A stretch of 64,000 bases of DNA from Candidatus Contendibacter odensensis (GCA_002747185.1 PDTV01000007.1:1-64000); one strand, 5' to 3'. Shown: positions 49,014 to 58,069, counted from the first letter of the stretch. Notes: a model not told the origin generated them from the sequence alone. A program made the numbers and translations.

Positions 49014-49960
49014 TTAGACCGGCTTGGAAGAGGTGGCTTCCACATGGCCACCACTGAGAAATTCGGCATATTGGCAATCAAGAGCATTATTGATGCCAAC
49101 ACTCACGCCCAACCGGCCATGCCATTGCACACCGCCGCAGAGGTCTAGCGTACTAAAACCGTCGGTAACCGCAGCCAGATCAACCCCAGGTCCCTTCCTG
49201 GCATCACTATCCAGCCGCGACTGACCATGCACATAACACCAACGAGACCCCGGTTATAACGGCCACCGACAAAATAATCCTGCCAGCCCAGGGACATCGT
49301 GGTGAATGAAGCGATTTGGCATAGGGGGCGGTTATCACCATAGTGATACCCCAAGGTCAGGCTGCCAGCCCGCTGATGACCGAAATTATGCCGGCAAGCC
49401 AAATCGGCACCGGTCGGCCGCGCCGCCACATTGCAGCTGATGATATAGCGGTACCAATTAAACTGGATTAATTGGTACCGCTATATCGATCTGTTTTAAC
49501 AAGCAAATTATCACTATAAATTGTTCCAGTTTATAGTGTTTGCGCTATATTGCCGTTATTGGCCTGCACGCCGGATTGACCCCGAGCATGATCAAATGTA
49601 ATAGAATTATTGACAGTCGCATAAAACACCTTGGCACCGAACCACCAAGCATTGGCAAAGCCATCTTGCCAGGTGATTGGATAATCCCGCCACACCGTAC
49701 CATTTACGGTTGTTCCCAGAGTACGGCGGCTTTCCCGTTTGGGCTCAAGCCAGGGGCTAGAGGACCCAAACCTGTCCTGGCGGGCCGGGTAAAACGGCAA
49801 AGCGCTCGTTATTTTCCGGCAAGCGGTACACACTGGCCGAGGTCGCATGAAAACAGTGCTGCTCACCGGGTGTGTAGTTATAGCGCATTCGTGATCGTAA
49901 TTGACGGCCAATTACCAATACAAATTACAAAAATTAGTGATAATGATTATTATTTGCATT
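49014..49960 (-). pseudogene. TonB-dependent outer-membrane receptor, interrupted
   Basis: Receptor barrel segments appear in several minus-strand frames. They are SVYRLPENNERFAVLP (about 49,800), TVNNSITFDHARGQSGVQANNGNI (to 49,556), then a 106-bp repeat. After it come NVAARPTGADL, GYHYGDNRPLCQIA and FSTLDLCGGVQWHGRLGVSV, with the end GINNALDCQYAEFLSGG to the stop at 49014. The plug and N-terminus are missing; at least two frameshifts exist besides the insertion. The family is ferric siderophore/copper/vitamin receptors driven by TonB, which is also broken in this window. It lay upstream of the ABC-nnrS operon, probably as its outer-membrane partner. Confidence 0.85.
49444..49549 (-). repeat. 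Double-hairpin repeat inserted in the receptor pseudogene
   Basis: This is a complete copy in minus orientation. Type 2 hairpin 49444-49485 (TATAGCGGTACC to GGTACCGCTATA), spacer CTGTTTTAAC, then the type 1 hairpin ending in TTTGCGCTATA at 49549. The receptor codons NGNI end exactly at one border and SCNVAAR resume at the other. The type 1 hairpin's left arm has diverged. Confidence 0.9.
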
Positions 49961-50011
49961 AAATAGTCGAGCTAACAAACAATCGTTAAGTTGGCGATGC
50001 CCTCGAATCAG

Positions 50012-51406
50012 TCAGTTTTTATCAGCAGGTACAGTCACCGCAATAAACAATGCGCCATCACCCCGCGTAACCAACACCGGAACAGGGCGACCTGTTGGCA
50101 ATTTTTTCACCAGGGTTGCGAACTGTTGAACATCGGTAACCGCCTCATTATTGATGTGAGTAATAATATCGCCTGCCCGAATGCCCGCACGCGCAGCCAC
50201 CCCATCAATCAACCTCTTAACCTGTACTCCTGTTTGGCCTTTTTTTCGCTGATCATCAGAAAGCCCATCGACAAGTACGCCCAACTGATTATGGATTGGC
50301 GACTCGGCTATCGCTTGTTGGCGTTTTGGCTCATCCGGTAACTCACCTATTTGCACGGTCAGCGTTTTTTCCTTACCGTTACGAATTACCACCATTGACT
50401 GCTCGGTACCCGGTCGGGCACGACCTACCATAAGCGGTAATTCGCTGGAACTGCCTATTTTTTTTTCATTAAAACGAACGATAATATCGCCTGTTGCAAC
50501 ACCTGCCTTCTGGGCTGGGCTATCCTTCATCACTTGCCCCACTAATGCACCACGCGGCCTGTCCAGATTGAAAGATTGCGCCAATTCCGGCGTCACTTCC
50601 TGAATAAAAACCCCCAACCAGCCACGAGCGACCTTACCGCCATTTTTCAGTTGGTTAATAACATCCATGGCAACATCAATCGGAATCGCGAAAGAAAGCC
50701 CTTGATAACCGCCAGAGCGACTGTAAATTTGCGAATTGACCCCGATGACTTCACCATCCAGATTGAACAATGGGCCACCGGAATTACCTGGATTTACAGC
50801 CGCATCACTCTGGATGAAAGGTACATATTGATCACGCGGCAAATTACGACCCAAGGCGCTGATAATACCTTGTGTTGCTGTGCGCTCGAAGCCAAACGGC
50901 GAACCAATGGCTAAAACCCATTGCCCAACCTTCAGCTTGCTAACATCACCCAACTTAACCACAGGTAGCGCCGCTTCAGTCTCGATTTTTAGCAACGCAA
51001 TATCACTACGGTGGTCTTTACCAATAACCCGTGCGGGCAACTCATTCTGATTATTCAGGCCCACCATAACACTGTCCACCGCTTCAACCACATGGGCATT
51101 TGTTACGATGTAGCCATCAGGCGAAAGGACAAACCCGGAACCCACCGATGTTTTAGGTTGGCTGCCCAGATTGGGCAGCTGCTCAAAAAAACGCTTGAAG
51201 TAATCATAAAAAGGGCTATTTTCGGGAATAGAGGGATATCCACGTAATTGCCCCTTTTCCTCTGATTGTGCCCGAATACTGACCACTGCCGGACTATAAC
51301 GCTCGACCAGTGTTACAAAATCAGGGTAATCATTAGCTTGCGAAAGATGTCCCCAAAACAGACCAAAAACAACAATCAGCCAAAATGGCTGTCTTACATT
51401 GTGCAC
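50012..51406 (-). CDS. mucD: Periplasmic serine protease, MucD/DegP type
   Basis: A Do-family quality-control protease. I prefer the GTG at 51406 with GGGAGA eight bases upstream; an in-frame ATG at 51445 would add 13 residues. The protein (464 aa) has a signal peptide, a trypsin-like domain with the triad H (TNAHVVEA), D (RSDIALLKI) and S (NPGNSGGP), and two PDZ domains (ARGWLGVFIQEVTPELA; GVQVKRLIDGVAARAGIRAGD). Length and order match MucD, the Pseudomonas DegP homologue. It stands alone, divergent from the redoxin gene. Confidence 0.93.
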   Translation of the reverse strand: MHNVRQPFWLIVVFGLFWGHLSQANDYPDFVTLVERYSPAVVSIRAQSEEKGQLRGYPSIPENSPFYDYFKRFFEQLPNLGSQPKTSVGSGFVLSPDGYIVTNAHVVEAVDSVMVGLNNQNELPARVIGKDHRSDIALLKIETEAALPVVKLGDVSKLKVGQWVLAIGSPFGFERTATQGIISALGRNLPRDQYVPFIQSDAAVNPGNSGGPLFNLDGEVIGVNSQIYSRSGGYQGLSFAIPIDVAMDVINQLKNGGKVARGWLGVFIQEVTPELAQSFNLDRPRGALVGQVMKDSPAQKAGVATGDIIVRFNEKKIGSSSELPLMVGRARPGTEQSMVVIRNGKEKTLTVQIGELPDEPKRQQAIAESPIHNQLGVLVDGLSDDQRKKGQTGVQVKRLIDGVAARAGIRAGDIITHINNEAVTDVQQFATLVKKLPTGRPVPVLVTRGDGALFIAVTVPADKN

Positions 51407-51599
51407 TAGCGTTTCTCCCAAAAAATTGAAGTTAATCTGTATCATTTATCATTAAAAAAAGTTATGCATTCAGGCAGGATTGACCATCCACACTGTGCTT
51501 AGTTCGGATTCGGAAGCATCGATCTGCCTGCAATACAATCATGTTGTGTTTGTAGCATATCTAATACACTTAAAGACTACTGAACCAGAGAAACCCATT

Positions 51600-52181
51600 A
51601 TGGCTCAAACAGCTTCAACCATGCTGCCATTAGGCACACTTGCGCCTCCCTTTGATCTGCCAGAACCGGCAACCGGTCAGCGAGTATCGCTAGAACATTT
51701 AAGCTATGCCCCTGCGCTATTGATCATGGTGATTTGCAATCATTGCCCCTTCGTCAAACATATCCGTCAGGGACTCATCAATCTGGCACATGATTATCAA
51801 CCCAGGGGGCTGGCTATCGTTGCGATTAGTGCCAATGATGCCGATAACTACCCGGATGATAGCCCGGAAAAAATCGCTGAAGAAGTGAAAAACTTCGGCT
51901 ATCCCTTCCCTTACCTATATGATGAGAGCCAGGCAGTGGCTAAAGCCTATCAGGCGGCCTGCACACCGGATTTTTTCCTGTTCGATGCCCAACGCAAACT
52001 GGTTTATCGCGGCCAGTTTGACGATAGCCGACCGGGAAACAATATACCGGTAACAGGCGCAGATCTGCGTGCCGCAGCTGATGCTGTTCTGGCAGGACAA
52101 CCGGTTGCTGCTAAACAGAAACCCAGCATCGGTTGCAATATCAAATGGAAAGCCAGCAACGCACCCGATTATTACCGCTAA
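51600..52181 (+). CDS. Thioredoxin-fold redoxin with CNHC motif
   Basis: An AhpC/TSA-redoxin domain protein of 193 aa. The start is placed at the ATG 51600 (MAQTASTMLPLGTLAPPFDLP), which fits family alignments; the frame extends further upstream without similarity. The active-site pair is C46 and C49 in VICNHCPFVKHI. Further blocks are GLAIVAISANDADNYPDDSPEKIAEE, FPYLYDESQAVAKAYQAACTPDFFLFD and YRGQFDDSRPGNNIPVTGADL. These cytosolic redoxins are widespread but little studied; the substrate is unknown. Confidence 0.9.
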   Translation: MAQTASTMLPLGTLAPPFDLPEPATGQRVSLEHLSYAPALLIMVICNHCPFVKHIRQGLINLAHDYQPRGLAIVAISANDADNYPDDSPEKIAEEVKNFGYPFPYLYDESQAVAKAYQAACTPDFFLFDAQRKLVYRGQFDDSRPGNNIPVTGADLRAAADAVLAGQPVAAKQKPSIGCNIKWKASNAPDYYR

Positions 52182-52276
52182 TTTCCTTGAAATGGCGGCT
52201 GTGGGTATTAGGATGGTTAAGCAAACGTAGGCGACACAACACCTAAACTTGATAAATCCACCTCCCAGTCTAAACA

Positions 52277-52650
52277 GTGCCGTCAATTTTTTCCTCCATA
52301 AAGTCGATGCACCGGGATGTGGGCAGCGGCAAGGCATGGAGCGGTTTTTTGGCATAGCAGCCATGTCATGCCACCGGTAAAAAACAGCGCTTTGCATTTT
52401 TCCAATCCCCCCTCAGGGGGCAAATCACGCCCCGGCACCCCGGTGCACAATATCCAGAAAACAGCGTTGATAAATAAACGATCATCTGCCGAAGGTCACC
52501 CCGCCTCGCCCGCACCTCGCGGCAGATGCGATTCTAACCATACCCGGAGCGTACCGGATATGGCGTGTCGTCGATACGACGTCGTATCATCTATCTTCCA
52601 TGGCGTGATCCAGAGCATCTCTATACACAGACTCATGAGTTTAGTGACAC
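52277..52650 (+). repeat. GTGTCGTCAAA-ended element, copy B (374 bp)
   Basis: It begins GTGCCGTCAATTTTTTCC and ends TTAGTGACAC, an imperfect form of the copy A ends. It shares with copy A and copy C the runs CGATGCACCGG, CAATATCCAGAAAACAGCGT, GGCAGATGCGATTCTAA and ACCCGGAGCGTACCGGATA. It fills most of the gap between the redoxin gene and hemN and ends 57 bases before the hemN ATG, so it may supply or displace promoter sequence. Confidence 0.87.
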
Positions 52651-52707
52651 TATCGAACTGCTTTATAAAATTCTGTCTGTTTTTTCATCGACCCAGCGGA
52701 TACAGCC

Positions 52708-54090
52708 ATGAATACCACCATCGCCTTTGACCTCGACCTGATTCGCAAATATGACAAGGCGGGGCCTCGCTATACCTCGTACCCAACTGCTGTACAGTTT
52801 CATGAGGGCTTCGGTGAAGCACAGTACCGGGATATGGCCTTGCAAAGTAATGCTTCGGGCAGACCACTGTCACTCTACTTCCATATTCCATTTTGTGACA
52901 CGGTCTGTTTCTACTGTGCGTGTAACAGGATCATTACTAAAAATCGCCGTCATACCGTACCCTACCTTGATCATCTGCATCAGGAAATTGCGCTACAAGG
53001 TGCATTATTTGACCGCGAACGCCCTGTGACACAACTCCACTGGGGCGGAGGCACCCCAACATTTATCAGTACCGATGAAATGCGCGAACTGATGCGTGTT
53101 ATTGGTAATCACTTTCAATTGCTTGATGATGACCAGGGCGAATACTCCATCGAAGTCGATCCCCGTGAAACAAACAATGGCACTATTGCCTTGTTACGTG
53201 AATTAGGTTTTAACCGGCTCAGTCTGGGTGTACAGGATTTTAATCCGCAGGTTCAAAAAGCTGTCAACCGTATTCAATCGCGTGAAATCACTCTGAAAAC
53301 AATGGAAGCGGCCCGCCACGAGGGTTTCAAATCTATCAGCGTCGATTTAATTTACGGTTTACCCCTGCAAACCGTTACCCGTTTTGCCCATACTGTTGAT
53401 GACATCATTGCCCAGAGCCCTGACCGTATTTCGGTTTTTAACTACGCACATCTACCCGATTTATTTAAAATCCAGCGCCAGATTGATGCCCGGGCCTTGC
53501 CATCGCCTTCAGAAAAACTGGAAATTCTGAAAACAGTCATCGAAAAGCTCACCCATGCCGGCTATGTCTATATTGGCATGGACCATTTCGCCAAGCCGGA
53601 AGATGAACTGGCACAGGCACAGCAAATAGGAACGTTATACCGGAATTTTCAGGGCTACAGCACTCACGCACACTGTGACCTGATTGGATTTGGGGCAACG
53701 TCAATTGGCATGGTCGGTGATAGCTATAGCCAAAATCGTAAAACGCTAGAAGACTACTACGCACAAATTGCCAAGGAGCAACTAGCGATCTTTCGAGGTG
53801 TACAGCTTGATGCAGATGATCAATTACGGCGAGCGGTGATTACTACACTCATTTGCAATTTCACCTTGGATTTCGCGACGATTGAGCGTCAGTATGCTAT
53901 CCGTTTTCATGACTATTTCGCAGCCGAGCTAGACGACCTGGCTGACATGCAAGCGGATCAATTATTAGCCCTGGATGAGCATGGCATCCAAGTATTGCCT
54001 GCCGGACGTTTGTTGATTCGTAACATTTGCATGGTGTTTGACCGCTACTTACGAGAGCAGGCTACCCAAAGATTCTCCCGGGTTATTTAA
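52708..54090 (+). CDS. hemN: Oxygen-independent coproporphyrinogen III oxidase
   Basis: HemN is a radical-SAM enzyme decarboxylating two propionates of coproporphyrinogen III in anaerobic haem synthesis. The 460-aa protein has the CxxxCxxC cluster motif at C63, C67 and C70 (with C72 next), SAM-binding HWGGGTPTFIS, EVDPRETNNGTI, and RLSLGVQDFNPQVQKAVNRIQ. The HNxL-like region ends in GATSIGMVGDSYSQN. Full length relative to E. coli HemN. It hints at growth at low oxygen, consistent with NnrS nearby in the window. Confidence 0.96.
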   Translation: MNTTIAFDLDLIRKYDKAGPRYTSYPTAVQFHEGFGEAQYRDMALQSNASGRPLSLYFHIPFCDTVCFYCACNRIITKNRRHTVPYLDHLHQEIALQGALFDRERPVTQLHWGGGTPTFISTDEMRELMRVIGNHFQLLDDDQGEYSIEVDPRETNNGTIALLRELGFNRLSLGVQDFNPQVQKAVNRIQSREITLKTMEAARHEGFKSISVDLIYGLPLQTVTRFAHTVDDIIAQSPDRISVFNYAHLPDLFKIQRQIDARALPSPSEKLEILKTVIEKLTHAGYVYIGMDHFAKPEDELAQAQQIGTLYRNFQGYSTHAHCDLIGFGATSIGMVGDSYSQNRKTLEDYYAQIAKEQLAIFRGVQLDADDQLRRAVITTLICNFTLDFATIERQYAIRFHDYFAAELDDLADMQADQLLALDEHGIQVLPAGRLLIRNICMVFDRYLREQATQRFSRVI

Positions 54091-54199
54091 GCCAGGCTCG
54101 CGGTGTGTGCAAAAGACTGGAACGTGTGTAATTACAGCCACACCCTGTACCAGGTTGCGCGGAAAATTCTTGCGGGTACCACTAGCCAGAAAAACTGGA

Positions 54200-54501
54200 T
54201 ACATGCGTGTCGCCTCGGTGTGCTCAATACACCGCCTGTACCCGTTGCCGGCCGTCGTTCCTATTACACCGCCCTGTCCCGAACAGCTGGCCCTGCATCT
54301 GCTGACACCATTGCGCCTAGACAGCGAGGGTCGGCTGGCTTCACAGAACCGCCTTCGCTTTCATCATCTGTATTCCAGCCTGCAGCGACGGATTTTCCTG
54401 CCGACCACCCTCTGGAGACTGGCTTTGCTGGTTTGACCCGCGCCACCCGCACTATCAAATTAACCAACACCAAATTGAATTGGCGTAAATGGGTGCGATG
54501 A
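54200..54501 (+). pseudogene. Cas6-like CRISPR RNA endonuclease remnant
   Basis: One frame gives PPCPEQLALHLLTPLRLD followed by EGRLASQNRLRFHHLYSSLQRR, which resembles the Cas6 block 'L.L.F.TPLRLK..GRL......F..L..AL.RR'. Near 54400 the match changes frame to DHPLETGFAGLTRATRTIKL and NTKLNWRKWVR, resembling the following Cas6 segment (L..A..VRL....L.W.DW.R), and then a stop occurs. The usual SSRQ..R/GGL C-terminal half is absent. The family is inferred from motif memory, but the CARF-type gene right after it supports a CRISPR-Cas origin. Confidence 0.55.
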
Positions 54502-54520
54502 GCCAATCTAACTAACCTGC

Positions 54521-54980
54521 ATGGTAGGCACCAGCCTGCTGCGTCCCGATCTGTCCGGACTGCCTGATGCAGACCACTATGCCAAATGGCTACAACGGCA
54601 ACCGGCCACCGATCAGTCGTACCTGAACCAAAAAGTCGTGCAGACGCTGGCGACCGCTTTTGCACAACGAGACGAGCTAAAAATTGCTGAAATACTGGTA
54701 CAACTTCCCGGACCAACCCGACTGTGCAGTGCCGAAATCAACTCTACCACTGATCTGATCGCACGTGGTTATTGCCAGGAACACAGTACGCTATGCTTCT
54801 GCCGCCCGGATACTACCGAGGGCCCGCAAGTCGCGCAGATTATCCAGCATTACTACAAGCTACGAAATTATCGGTTGAACTGCACAGCATTACCGATCTT
54901 CAAGACCAAAATCCTGGGCGTTTCTGTACCAGAGGATTGCGTAAATGTTCGTGGTTGTCGAACCCATTACTGGAATCCTG
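54521..54980 (+). pseudogene. CARF-type putative CRISPR-associated protein, broken
   Basis: From the ATG at 54521 the frame reads MVGTSLLRPDLSGLP and ends this part with LVQLPGPTRLCSAEINSTTDLIARGY and TEGPQVAQIIQHYYKLRNY. A one-base shift near 54870 then gives VELHSITDLQDQNPGRF and TRGLRKCSWL. This order (VGTSLL at the N-terminus, AEINS, LVSDT..G..IG..L..YY, then LQD.DP.RF...GLRNL) is that of the APE2256/TIGR02619 family of CARF-domain CRISPR-associated proteins that sense cyclic oligoadenylates. The remaining C-terminal part is lost at an IS630-like fragment. It cannot be functional. Confidence 0.7.
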
Positions 54981-55157
54981 ATCTCCACTGCGCCAGCCTG
55001 TTCCGTCCACACCCACGCGCCGATCCGGGATGTTGGGCTTCCAAATACGCACCCCGTAATAGCCAACTGTAGATCGTGGCATGACTCACCGCAAACAGCT
55101 GCGCCGCCGTCGCCTTGCGACCTCCGCGTTCCAGTACCTTAAAGCACCCATCAGCAC
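54975..55157 (-). mobile_element. IS630-like transposase N-terminal fragment
   Basis: On the minus strand, directly after the pyrE stop, the frame reads FKVLERGGRKATAAQLFAVS and SHATIYSWLLRGAYLEAQHPG. This is the helix-turn-helix start of IS630-family transposases (..F.E.GGSKAEAARRF.VS.ATVYRWL). The DDE part is absent and the frame ends at a TAA. It abuts the truncated CARF gene, whose 3' part it apparently replaced. Confidence 0.6.
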
Positions 55158-55158
55158 G

Positions 55159-55809
55159 CTACCGACGAATACCATACTGTTGCCGATAGGCCCGCATGGC
55201 CATCAACTGCACAGCATAGCCCGGCTGCTCTTCCAGATAGGCGACCACATCATCAAGCGTCACGATACTGGTGACAGCAATGCCCTGTGTATGCACCACT
55301 TCCTGCACCGCTGAGTAGCCGCCCTGCCCTCGTTCCTGCCGATCCAAAGCAATCATGACACCTGTCGGCACCGCTGCTTGCTCGGTGGCCAACAACTGCA
55401 TGGTCTCACGAATTGCCGTGCCTGCGGTTATGACATCATCCACAATCAACACCTGCCCCCGTAATGGCGCACCTACCAGGCATCCACCTTCACCATGATC
55501 CTTGGCTTCCTTACGGTTAAAGCACCACGGCACATCGCGTTGATGATATTCCGCCAGTGCCACGGCAACCGTCGCCACCAGCGGAATTCCCTTATAAGCC
55601 GGCCCAAATAAAATGTCGAATATCAGACCTTTTTCCACGATCGCAGCGGCATAATACCGACCGAGTTGCGCCAACGCTGTGCCGCTGTTAAACAGACCGG
55701 CATTGAAAAAATAGGGGCTGACCCGCCCTGACTTGAGGGAAAATTCACCAAAGCGTAATACACCACGATCAATGGCAAACTTGAGAAATTCATACTGATA
55801 ATCCTGCAT
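55159..55809 (-). CDS. pyrE: Orotate phosphoribosyltransferase
   Basis: PyrE converts orotate and PRPP to OMP. I place the start at the ATG 55809 ([29 protein letters not shown]) with GGAAG upstream, rather than the TTG at 55830. The 216-aa protein has [10 protein letters not shown], the flexible loop [12 protein letters not shown] and the PRPP motif [13 protein letters not shown]. With pyrR, pyrB and pyrC' it belongs to pyrimidine synthesis. The pairing with xthA, divergent to the right, is as in Pseudomonas. Confidence 0.96.
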   Translation of the reverse strand: MQDYQYEFLKFAIDRGVLRFGEFSLKSGRVSPYFFNAGLFNSGTALAQLGRYYAAAIVEKGLIFDILFGPAYKGIPLVATVAVALAEYHQRDVPWCFNRKEAKDHGEGGCLVGAPLRGQVLIVDDVITAGTAIRETMQLLATEQAAVPTGVMIALDRQERGQGGYSAVQEVVHTQGIAVTSIVTLDDVVAYLEEQPGYAVQLMAMRAYRQQYGIRR

Positions 55810-55974
55810 GGCGCCAGCTTCCGGTTGCAATGAATAAATTGCGTATCATAGCGGCTCTATCGCACAACGCCGCTCAATCGATGACCTATCCGGGATACGT
55901 TGCCTGTCAAAACACAGGCAATAACACCAAACCATCTTGTCAAAATGCAAGTCTGTTTAGCGCGACCTTTGACG

Positions 55975-56297
55975 TCCTCCCTGTCCTAAAGAACAGGGAT
56001 CTCTAAGGTGCTCGGTGAAGGCATCGGGCCTTCCCGAAGTCGCTTTGGTGGGTTCCTGCTCCAAGACTGCCCGTGGAAATGATTGGCCCGGTTTTCGCGT
56101 ATTATCCCCGATGGAGATTTTACACGCTCAAGGCAACCGCATACCTCCACAGGACTCACATTCCCGTTTCTAACAGACGTTACTTTCGGCGTGTCCCGCC
56201 GTACACTATCCTCTGGCAACAGAGGCAGTATAGGACACCTTCGGTGTCTGCACTCACCCTCCCCGATCTAAAGGACGGGGCCTTCCGCGCACCCTGA
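55975..56297 (-). mobile_element. IS200/IS605-type remnant
   Basis: Both borders carry small hairpins of the kind seen at IS200/IS605 ends: CCCTGT...ACAGGG at 55979-55998 and CCCCG...CGGGG at 56261-56280, each with a CCTAAAG-like or CTAAAG loop. An inner hairpin GACACCTTCGGTGTC is at 56234-56248. A minus-strand frame 56219-55986 (VTSVRNGNVSPVEVCG... to EIPVL) looks like the degenerate C-terminus of a TnpB-type protein. No intact tnpA or tnpB is present. The element separates pyrE and xthA, which are nearly adjacent in relatives. Confidence 0.55.
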
Positions 56298-56322
56298 TAA
56301 CAAACCGGAGAGATATACACTG

Positions 56323-57096
56323 ATGCGGGTGATTACTTTAAATGTCAACGGCATCCGCGCTGCAACCCGCAAGGGTTTTTTTGACTGGCTAAACCTGCAA
56401 AATGCCGATGTCGTGTGTATTCAGGAAACCAGGGCACAAGCCCGTCAACTATCACCAGAGCAACATCAACCGACCGGTTTTCACGGCTACTACCACGACG
56501 CCGAACGCAAAGGCTACAGTGGCGTGGCGCTGTATACCCGTCGCCAGCCCGACCAGGTACTGACCGGACTGGGCTGGCCGGAATGTGATACTGAAGGTCG
56601 CTGGCTGGAAGCACGCTTTGATAACCTGAGTGTGGTCTCACTGTATCTACCTTCAGGCTCGGCCAAATCAGAGCGACAGGCCATAAAATTCGATTTTATG
56701 GCACGACTCACAACGCTGTTACAAGCCATGCAGGCCAGCGGTCGCCGCTTCATTCTCTGTGGTGACTGGAATATTGCCCACAAGGAAATTGATCTCAAAA
56801 ACTGGCGAGCAAACCGCAAAAATTCCGGTTTTCTACCGGAAGAGCGCACCTGGTTTGACGACCTGTTAGGTACCCGGGGTTGGGTAGATGCGTTTCGGGT
56901 GGTCAATCCCGAACCGGATCAATACACCTGGTGGTCAAACCGTGGGCAAGCCTGGCAAAACAACGTCGGCTGGCGCATTGATTATCAAATCGTGACACCC
57001 AATTTAAGCCACACAATCAGCACCGCCACAATTTATCGTGAATCACGGTTCTCCGATCATGCCCCGTTATGTATTGATTATGAAATTGATTTCTGA
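56323..57096 (+). CDS. xthA: Exodeoxyribonuclease III
   Basis: An AP endonuclease/3' exonuclease of the EEP family, 257 aa. Catalytic residues are visible: ITLNVNGIRAA (Asn), IQETRA (Glu), LCGDWNIAHKEIDL (Asp/Asn), WRIDYQIVTP (Asp) and FSDHAPLCIDYE (Asp-His). Because these are intact it should be an active nuclease and not the Crc-type regulator that occupies this place next to pyrE in Pseudomonas. GGAGAG precedes the ATG. Confidence 0.94.
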   Translation: MRVITLNVNGIRAATRKGFFDWLNLQNADVVCIQETRAQARQLSPEQHQPTGFHGYYHDAERKGYSGVALYTRRQPDQVLTGLGWPECDTEGRWLEARFDNLSVVSLYLPSGSAKSERQAIKFDFMARLTTLLQAMQASGRRFILCGDWNIAHKEIDLKNWRANRKNSGFLPEERTWFDDLLGTRGWVDAFRVVNPEPDQYTWWSNRGQAWQNNVGWRIDYQIVTPNLSHTISTATIYRESRFSDHAPLCIDYEIDF

Positions 57097-57110
57097 TACC
57101 AAAACCAAAC

Positions 57111-57851
57111 TCAGCTTTCTTTTAAAAACTGGCGAATGACCGGAAGGTGACGACGGCTGACTTCCAGCTCATCGACAATATCCTGAAATATTACAACCGT
57201 ACTACCGTCCGGTTTTTTCTTGAGTCCGGCAACCTGTACCACAATCGCCAATGCGTTGCGATGCACCCGAATCACTCGTGCGCCTAATTCCTGTTCCAGG
57301 CTTCTTAGTGATTGCTCGATCAATGCTTCGCCATGACGGTGCCGCACCACCACATATTTTTGATTGGCCCGAAAATAGAACACATCGGCTAGCGGAATCA
57401 AATCCAGTCGCTGGCCAACCTGCACCCGCATATAGCTGCGTTGCTGCTCCTTTGTTTTTTCAGGTTCTGCTGCCAAATGTGCTAGCTGGGCGCGATTCAA
57501 TCGGTGTGCATCGGCCAATGCCTGCTCCAGCTTTTCCAGCCGTACCGGTTTAAGCAGATACGCAATGGCCTGTGCACCAAAAGCGTTTAACGCATATTTA
57601 CTGTGAGCGGTAGTAAACACAATAGCGGGCGGCTGCTCAAACGTAGCCAGACGCCGGGCGATTTCCAGACCATCCAGACCTGGCATCTCAATATCAAGCA
57701 ATACGATATCAGGATGGAGTATTTGCGTTAATCGCAAAGCTTCCAGGCCATCGCTGGCTTCGCCACAAACCTGATAGTCCGCCAAACGATCCAGCAAGGT
57801 TCGTAATCGATCACGGGCAAGCGGCTCGTCATCAACGATTAAAATGTGCAT
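57111..57851 (-). CDS. algR: AlgR-type LytTR response regulator
   Basis: A two-domain regulator of 246 aa. The receiver domain has HILIVDDEPLARDRLR, phosphoacceptor D53 in LLDIEMPGLDGLE, T in FTTAHSKYAL and K in YLLKPVRLEKL. The LytTR DNA-binding domain (residues about 140-246) has IPLADVFYFRANQKYVVV and VHRNALAIV. It pairs with the sensor kinase upstream. In Pseudomonas AlgZ/R (FimS/AlgR) controls type IV pilus biogenesis and alginate; here the pilus link fits the window, while no alginate gene is seen. Confidence 0.92.
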   Translation of the reverse strand: MHILIVDDEPLARDRLRTLLDRLADYQVCGEASDGLEALRLTQILHPDIVLLDIEMPGLDGLEIARRLATFEQPPAIVFTTAHSKYALNAFGAQAIAYLLKPVRLEKLEQALADAHRLNRAQLAHLAAEPEKTKEQQRSYMRVQVGQRLDLIPLADVFYFRANQKYVVVRHRHGEALIEQSLRSLEQELGARVIRVHRNALAIVVQVAGLKKKPDGSTVVIFQDIVDELEVSRRHLPVIRQFLKES

Positions 57852-58069
57852 TGCAACACTTTCCTTGGTCGATTTTCCAAATTCACGCTTCGCTTATCAC
57901 CAAAACGACTTTAATGCTGACGTGTGACCGGTCCCAAAATGCTTATAGCTTAAGTTAGCGCTGTGCTATCCCCACGTTGCTGGCAGCTTGCGCCGCAACA
58001 TGTCACTGGAGCCGACTGTGGTGTTTCGGCCTCGCAAGCACGCTTGCTCCGCTTCAACAGCCTCGCGGC

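Noticed and set aside
54264..54716. Minus-strand 150-aa ORF over the cas6/CARF remnants
   Set aside because: It is the mirror of the plus-strand remnants, which carry recognisable motifs; the minus translation has none.
56323..57096. Catabolite repression regulator Crc
   Set aside because: All catalytic residues of exonuclease III are intact, unlike Crc.
58034..58047. Terminator after algZ
   Set aside because: Only a six-base stem with a two-base loop and no T-run.
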